The position numbers were made by a program, and so were the translations under genes. From positions 1,278,365 to 1,287,412 of the forward strand of contig CP070776.1 in NCBI GenBank assembly GCA_020346205.1: a DNA stretch of 9,048 nt, given 5' to 3'. This document shows, piece by piece, positions 6,390-9,048 of this stretch. The notes beneath the pieces are model-generated. The model searched no databases, was not told where the DNA came from, and saw only the letters and a program-made list of their open reading frames with translations. This DNA is from Deltaproteobacteria bacterium (GTDB lineage Bacteria; Desulfobacterota; Desulfobulbia; Desulfobulbales; BM004). Positions within the stretch are counted from its first letter, which is position 1, and every line of letters begins with the position of its first letter.

Positions 6390-6878
6390 TTATTTTTCAG
6401 CTGCCTCCTCAATCCATTTTTCTAGTTGAACTCGTGGGGGATGGATACCTGCGCTTTTTACTTCTCCGTTAATGATAAGAGCCGGAGTTTTGGTGACTCC
6501 GTATCGCCAGATTTCATCAAGGTCCTGCACATCTTCGATATCGGCTGCCAGGTTTTTTTCCTGCAGGATGTCAATAACAGTTGTTTTTATCTTGTTACAG
6601 GTAACGCAGGGGCGCCCCAGAACGCGGATTGTCAAGCCCTGTTTGTTAGAATCTTCCAGGTTGAAGTAGCGCCTGTATTCATGGCGCAAAGCTTCTTTAT
6701 ACGGTTCAACAGCCGGCTCCGGTATATAGTTTTTTTGGCTTACCCTTTCATAGAGAAAATTTACAGCATCATCTTCTGAAAGATCCTTGCCGGATAAGTC
6801 AAAAAGTGCGACATCTAGGCCCAGCAAACCTACGGTTGCATTCCCAATTTTAATTGTTCGTTGTAGAGGTGAGTCCAT
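6390..6878 (-). CDS. thioredoxin-fold protein with unassigned N-terminal domain
   Basis: 162-aa cytoplasmic protein. The C-terminal half (about 82-158) is a small redox-active thioredoxin-like domain of the Thioredoxin_3 kind: a strand LTIRVLG, then the active site CVTC (Cys91, Cys94), and the cis-proline loop KTPALIINGEVKSAG with Pro132. The N-terminal half (about 8-75), beginning IKIGNATVGLLGLD and including YIPEPAVEPYKEALRHEYRRYF, is mostly helical and I cannot name it. There is no signal peptide, so it probably reduces or exchanges disulfides of a cytosolic partner. It is the first gene of a two-gene operon with ybdG. The ATG at 6878 has AAAGG eight bases upstream. The redox fold is secure; the partner is unknown, and the channel is the obvious candidate. 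Confidence 0.87.
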   Translation of the reverse strand: MDSPLQRTIKIGNATVGLLGLDVALFDLSGKDLSEDDAVNFLYERVSQKNYIPEPAVEPYKEALRHEYRRYFNLEDSNKQGLTIRVLGRPCVTCNKIKTTVIDILQEKNLAADIEDVQDLDEIWRYGVTKTPALIINGEVKSAGIHPPRVQLEKWIEEAAEK

Positions 6879-6920
6879 GGATTATGCCTTTTGCTTCAAT
6901 AATTTACGAAAAATGTTGAC

Positions 6921-6928
6921 TAACGTTA
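6921..6928. promoter_or_regulatory. palindrome, possible operator
   Basis: TAACGTTA is a perfect eight-base palindrome, extended by TGA on the left (after one extra C) and TCA on the right. It falls just downstream of the predicted start of the minus-strand operon, where a repressor could block it. No known regulator motif is recognised. Confidence 0.3.
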
Positions 6929-6940
6929 TCAGATAAAAGC

Positions 6941-6968
6941 AATATAACCATTAATTGACTTCCGGCAA
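6941..6968 (-). promoter_or_regulatory. candidate promoter of the thioredoxin-like/ybdG operon
   Basis: Read on the minus strand, TTGCCG (6968-6963) is followed after 16 bases by TATATT (6946-6941). The -35 matches consensus at four positions and the -10 at five. Initiation near 6934 would give a leader of about 55 nt before the ATG at 6878. Confidence 0.4.
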
Positions 6969-6994
6969 TAATGGCTTTGTATCAGGAAGTTTTT

Positions 6995-7000
6995 TATAAT
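6995..7000 (+). promoter_or_regulatory. candidate -10 box for the tRNA nucleotidyltransferase gene
   Basis: A perfect TATAAT lies about 60 bases before the gene. No convincing -35 sits 16-18 bases upstream. A TTGACT at 6955-6960 could instead pair with TATCAG at 6980-6985, though the 19-base spacer is long. Confidence 0.3.
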
Positions 7001-7061
7001 TATTTTATTGTAAGATGCAATAGATAAATAAGGTCAGAAGAACAATTACCCTCGGTTGGCA

Positions 7062-8537
7062 ATGAATTCAAATCCCTGGAAATTACTGGATCAATACCCC
7101 GGGCCTGTTGTCAGGGCACTGGCCGCAATCATCAGGGATAAATCCTCTCCCTGTTATATTGCAGGCGGTACTGTTCGTGATTGGCTCATGGGATTGGATT
7201 CAAAGGACCTTGATGTAACGGTAACGTCCGATAGTTTCAGCTGGGCTGGAGAACTTGCCCAGGAATTGGGTGGAACATTCGTACCCATGGATGAAGATGA
7301 GGACGTGGCCAGGATGGTATTTCAGGGAGTGAGCGTTGATTTTTCATCCTTTCGTGAAGGTACAGTAAATATAAATGAAGACCTTTTGAAGCGTGATTTT
7401 ACCATTAACAGCATGGCTGTACCTTTTCCCTCACAGATCCCGTACTCCTGGGATAATTGTGAAGCCCCCGAAATTCTTGACCCGGCTGGAGGGCAAAAGG
7501 ATCTGCAGGAAAAAATAATTCGGAGTACTTCACCCGCTGTTTTTATCAGTGATCCGCTTAGACTGCTCAGGGCGTACCGCTTTATGGCAAAATTCGGATT
7601 CAGCATCGAGCCGGCCACTGAAAAGCAGATAAGTGAACACATCCACCTTCTTTACCTGGCAGCCGAGGAGCGTATTGCCTATGAACTTGATTCCATAATG
7701 GCAGCGCCTGAATCGATTGCAACCATAGAGGCCATGCATGAAAATGGGGTACTTGAGGAACTGGTACCGGAGCTGTATCGGGGTATTGGAGTACAGCAGC
7801 CGTCAAGCCACCATCTGGATGTTTTTGAGCATGGGATTGCATCTCTCAGGTATATGGAAACTCTGTTAAAAGACCCAGGGAAATTCTTCCCGGGTTCTGG
7901 TGAATTACTGGGCGAATACCTGCAAGTGGGCCGAAGAAGGATTCTGCTGAAATGGGCTGCTTTGTTTCATGATCTGGGCAAGCCTGAGACGCATGAGATC
8001 AGGGAAGATAAGGATGGGCGTATAACTTTCTATAACCATGACAAAGAGGGGGCCAGGATCTTTGATGTTATTGCAGACCGTTTCAAGTGGGGCAGGGATG
8101 ACAGTGATTATGTATCCAAGTTTGTTTCTGTCCATATGTGGCCCTTTCATCTTAACAATGCCCGTAAAAAAACCGGTTTAACCCCGAAAGCATACCTACG
8201 TTTGATCAAGGCAGTGGGTGAAGAATTTCCCGGGCTCTTTTTGCTGGCCATGGCTGACAGCCTTGCAGGATCTGGAACAGGTAAGCCTCCCGGGATGGAA
8301 GAGGATATCGCCAGCCTGTTTCAAGAAGTGGAAAGCGCTTACCGTCAGACAATACAGCCGGTACTGGCAAAACGGTTGCTGACAGGCAACGACCTGATAA
8401 CAATCTTCGGGCTTGAACCGGGACCAAAATTCAGAGAGATATTTGATAGTCTTGAAAGTGCACAGGTCGAAGGCGAGGTACAGGATAAGGAACAGGCCCT
8501 GGACTGGGTGAAAAACTATCTGAAATCACATAAATAA
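7062..8537 (+). CDS. class II tRNA nucleotidyltransferase / poly(A) polymerase family protein with HD domain
   Basis: 491-aa cytoplasmic enzyme that adds nucleotides to RNA 3' ends, most likely all or part of the tRNA CCA tail. The N-terminal catalytic domain shows AGGTVRDW (Gly35-Gly36, Arg39-Asp40), the metal aspartates in DLDV (Asp49, Asp51) with a third carboxylate at Asp93, and RDFTINSMA (Arg111-Asp112). DPLRLLRAYRF carries the base-templating Asp164 and Arg167, and ERIAYEL (203-209) closes the core. An HD domain follows: HDLGKP (His303, Asp304) and NHDKEGA (His326, Asp327), suggesting an added phosphohydrolase activity. The C-terminal LLTGNDLITIFGLEPGP is typical of the family. Some bacteria split CC- and A-addition between paralogues, so the product could be a CCA-, CC- or A-adding enzyme or a poly(A) polymerase. 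TTG at 7056 would add two residues; neither start has a good Shine-Dalgarno sequence. Confidence 0.9.
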   Translation: MNSNPWKLLDQYPGPVVRALAAIIRDKSSPCYIAGGTVRDWLMGLDSKDLDVTVTSDSFSWAGELAQELGGTFVPMDEDEDVARMVFQGVSVDFSSFREGTVNINEDLLKRDFTINSMAVPFPSQIPYSWDNCEAPEILDPAGGQKDLQEKIIRSTSPAVFISDPLRLLRAYRFMAKFGFSIEPATEKQISEHIHLLYLAAEERIAYELDSIMAAPESIATIEAMHENGVLEELVPELYRGIGVQQPSSHHLDVFEHGIASLRYMETLLKDPGKFFPGSGELLGEYLQVGRRRILLKWAALFHDLGKPETHEIREDKDGRITFYNHDKEGARIFDVIADRFKWGRDDSDYVSKFVSVHMWPFHLNNARKKTGLTPKAYLRLIKAVGEEFPGLFLLAMADSLAGSGTGKPPGMEEDIASLFQEVESAYRQTIQPVLAKRLLTGNDLITIFGLEPGPKFREIFDSLESAQVEGEVQDKEQALDWVKNYLKSHK

Positions 8538-8641
8538 TTTGATTTTTTGCTTGGGCGCATTGTAGTATTTACTCATACAGTTATTTGTTGTGATCAACAT
8601 AAAATATAAGGCTTGCAGCATCTAAAGACTTTAGGTGGAGA
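8538..8641. other. spacer before glycogen phosphorylase
   Basis: No clear terminator follows the nucleotidyltransferase gene. The best promoter-like pair, TTGCTT (8547-8552) with TACTCA (8570-8575) and a 17-base spacer, is weak. Read-through from the upstream gene is therefore possible. Confidence 0.4.
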
Positions 8642-9048
8642 ATGCTGAAAAACAGAGATGGGGAATTTTCCTGCGGCATTGAGGACCCCCATAACATAGA
8701 TGATCTTAAAAAACAGATTTATCATCATCTCCTGATATTTCAGGGCCGTGACCCTGTTCTGGTAGGAGATCGAGATGTATATAAAGCTCTGGCCTACACC
8801 CTTCGGGATATCCTGATTGAGAATTGGATCAAAACTCAGCGAAGCTACTACGATAAGAAAAAAAAGAGGGTGTATTATCTGTCTTTGGAGTTTCTCATAG
8901 GCAGAACACTGGGTAACGCCCTTATCAACCTGGGTCTTTATGACGAAGTTGCAGAGGCTCTCAAGTCTTTGGGGTATGACCTTGATGCAATCCGGCAAAT
9001 GGAGGAGGATGCAGCTCTGGGGAACGGCGGGGTCGGACGTCTTGCCGC
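8642..9048 (+). CDS. glgP: glycogen/starch phosphorylase, N-terminal part (cut by window end)
   Basis: Open frame from the ATG at 8642 through the last base, about 135 codons with no stop, so only the N-terminus is visible; the family is usually about 800 residues or more. The enzyme releases glucose-1-phosphate from the ends of alpha-1,4-glucans using phosphate and pyridoxal phosphate. Diagnostic segments of family GT35 are RVYYLSLEFLIGRTLGNAL, then EEDAALGNGGVGRLAA at the window edge, the glycine-rich start of the substrate and phosphate region. Canonical enzymes read GNGGLGRLAA; here Val replaces Leu, a mild change. Upstream AGGTGGAG (8633-8640) serves as ribosome binding site, unusually close to the ATG. 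No other in-frame start exists before the TAA at 8600-8602. The catalytic lysine for pyridoxal phosphate lies beyond the window. Confidence 0.93.
   Translation, partial: MLKNRDGEFSCGIEDPHNIDDLKKQIYHHLLIFQGRDPVLVGDRDVYKALAYTLRDILIENWIKTQRSYYDKKKKRVYYLSLEFLIGRTLGNALINLGLYDEVAEALKSLGYDLDAIRQMEEDAALGNGGVGRLA

Noticed and set aside
8594..8998. 134-aa minus-strand ORF
   Set aside because: It lies antisense to a clear glycogen phosphorylase N-terminus and is a frame shadow.
1..9048. CRISPR array, defence system, prophage or transposon
   Set aside because: No regularly spaced repeats, integrase, transposase, terminal inverted repeats or defence-type gene cluster are visible; gene content and composition look uniform.

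Overview
This 9,048-bp window looks like ordinary chromosomal backbone of a Gram-negative anaerobe, most likely a sulfate- or sulfur-metabolising member of the Desulfobacterota (former Deltaproteobacteria; a Desulfobulbales-like organism is my guess). The basis is a periplasmic tetraheme cytochrome c3 carrying all eight axial histidines, combined with a YbdG-type MscS channel, an RlpA-like lipoprotein, a PAS/HD-GYP signalling protein and moderately AT-rich spacers. I see no tRNA, rRNA, insertion sequence, integrase or CRISPR array.

Layout. Bases 11-1009 (minus) encode a PAS-HD-GYP protein, a likely cyclic-di-GMP phosphodiesterase. Next comes an AT-rich spacer of about 370 bp with one possible 23-codon ORF. 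Bases 1379-3715 (plus) encode a 778-aa protein whose C-terminal part resembles a class III nucleotide cyclase catalytic domain; its first 500 residues are unassigned. After a near-consensus promoter, 3832-4209 encodes cytochrome c3, closed by a clear intrinsic terminator. An rlpA-like lipoprotein gene with a TTG start follows (4342-5061). It converges on a two-gene minus-strand operon, a thioredoxin-fold protein (6390-6878) followed one base later by ybdG (5141-6388). A divergent spacer with a minus-strand promoter and a palindrome separates that operon from a tRNA nucleotidyltransferase/HD protein (7062-8537). The window ends inside the 5' part of a glycogen phosphorylase gene (8642 onward).

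How the genes relate. Most units look independent: nucleotide signalling, periplasmic electron transfer, cell-wall remodelling, osmotic or membrane-tension response, tRNA 3'-end maturation and glycogen use. The one tight pairing is the translationally coupled thioredoxin-like gene and mechanosensitive channel gene. The protein that most deserves a second look is the 778-aa cyclase-like one: the metal-binding and transition-state residues appear intact, but the positions that normally choose the purine base do not.
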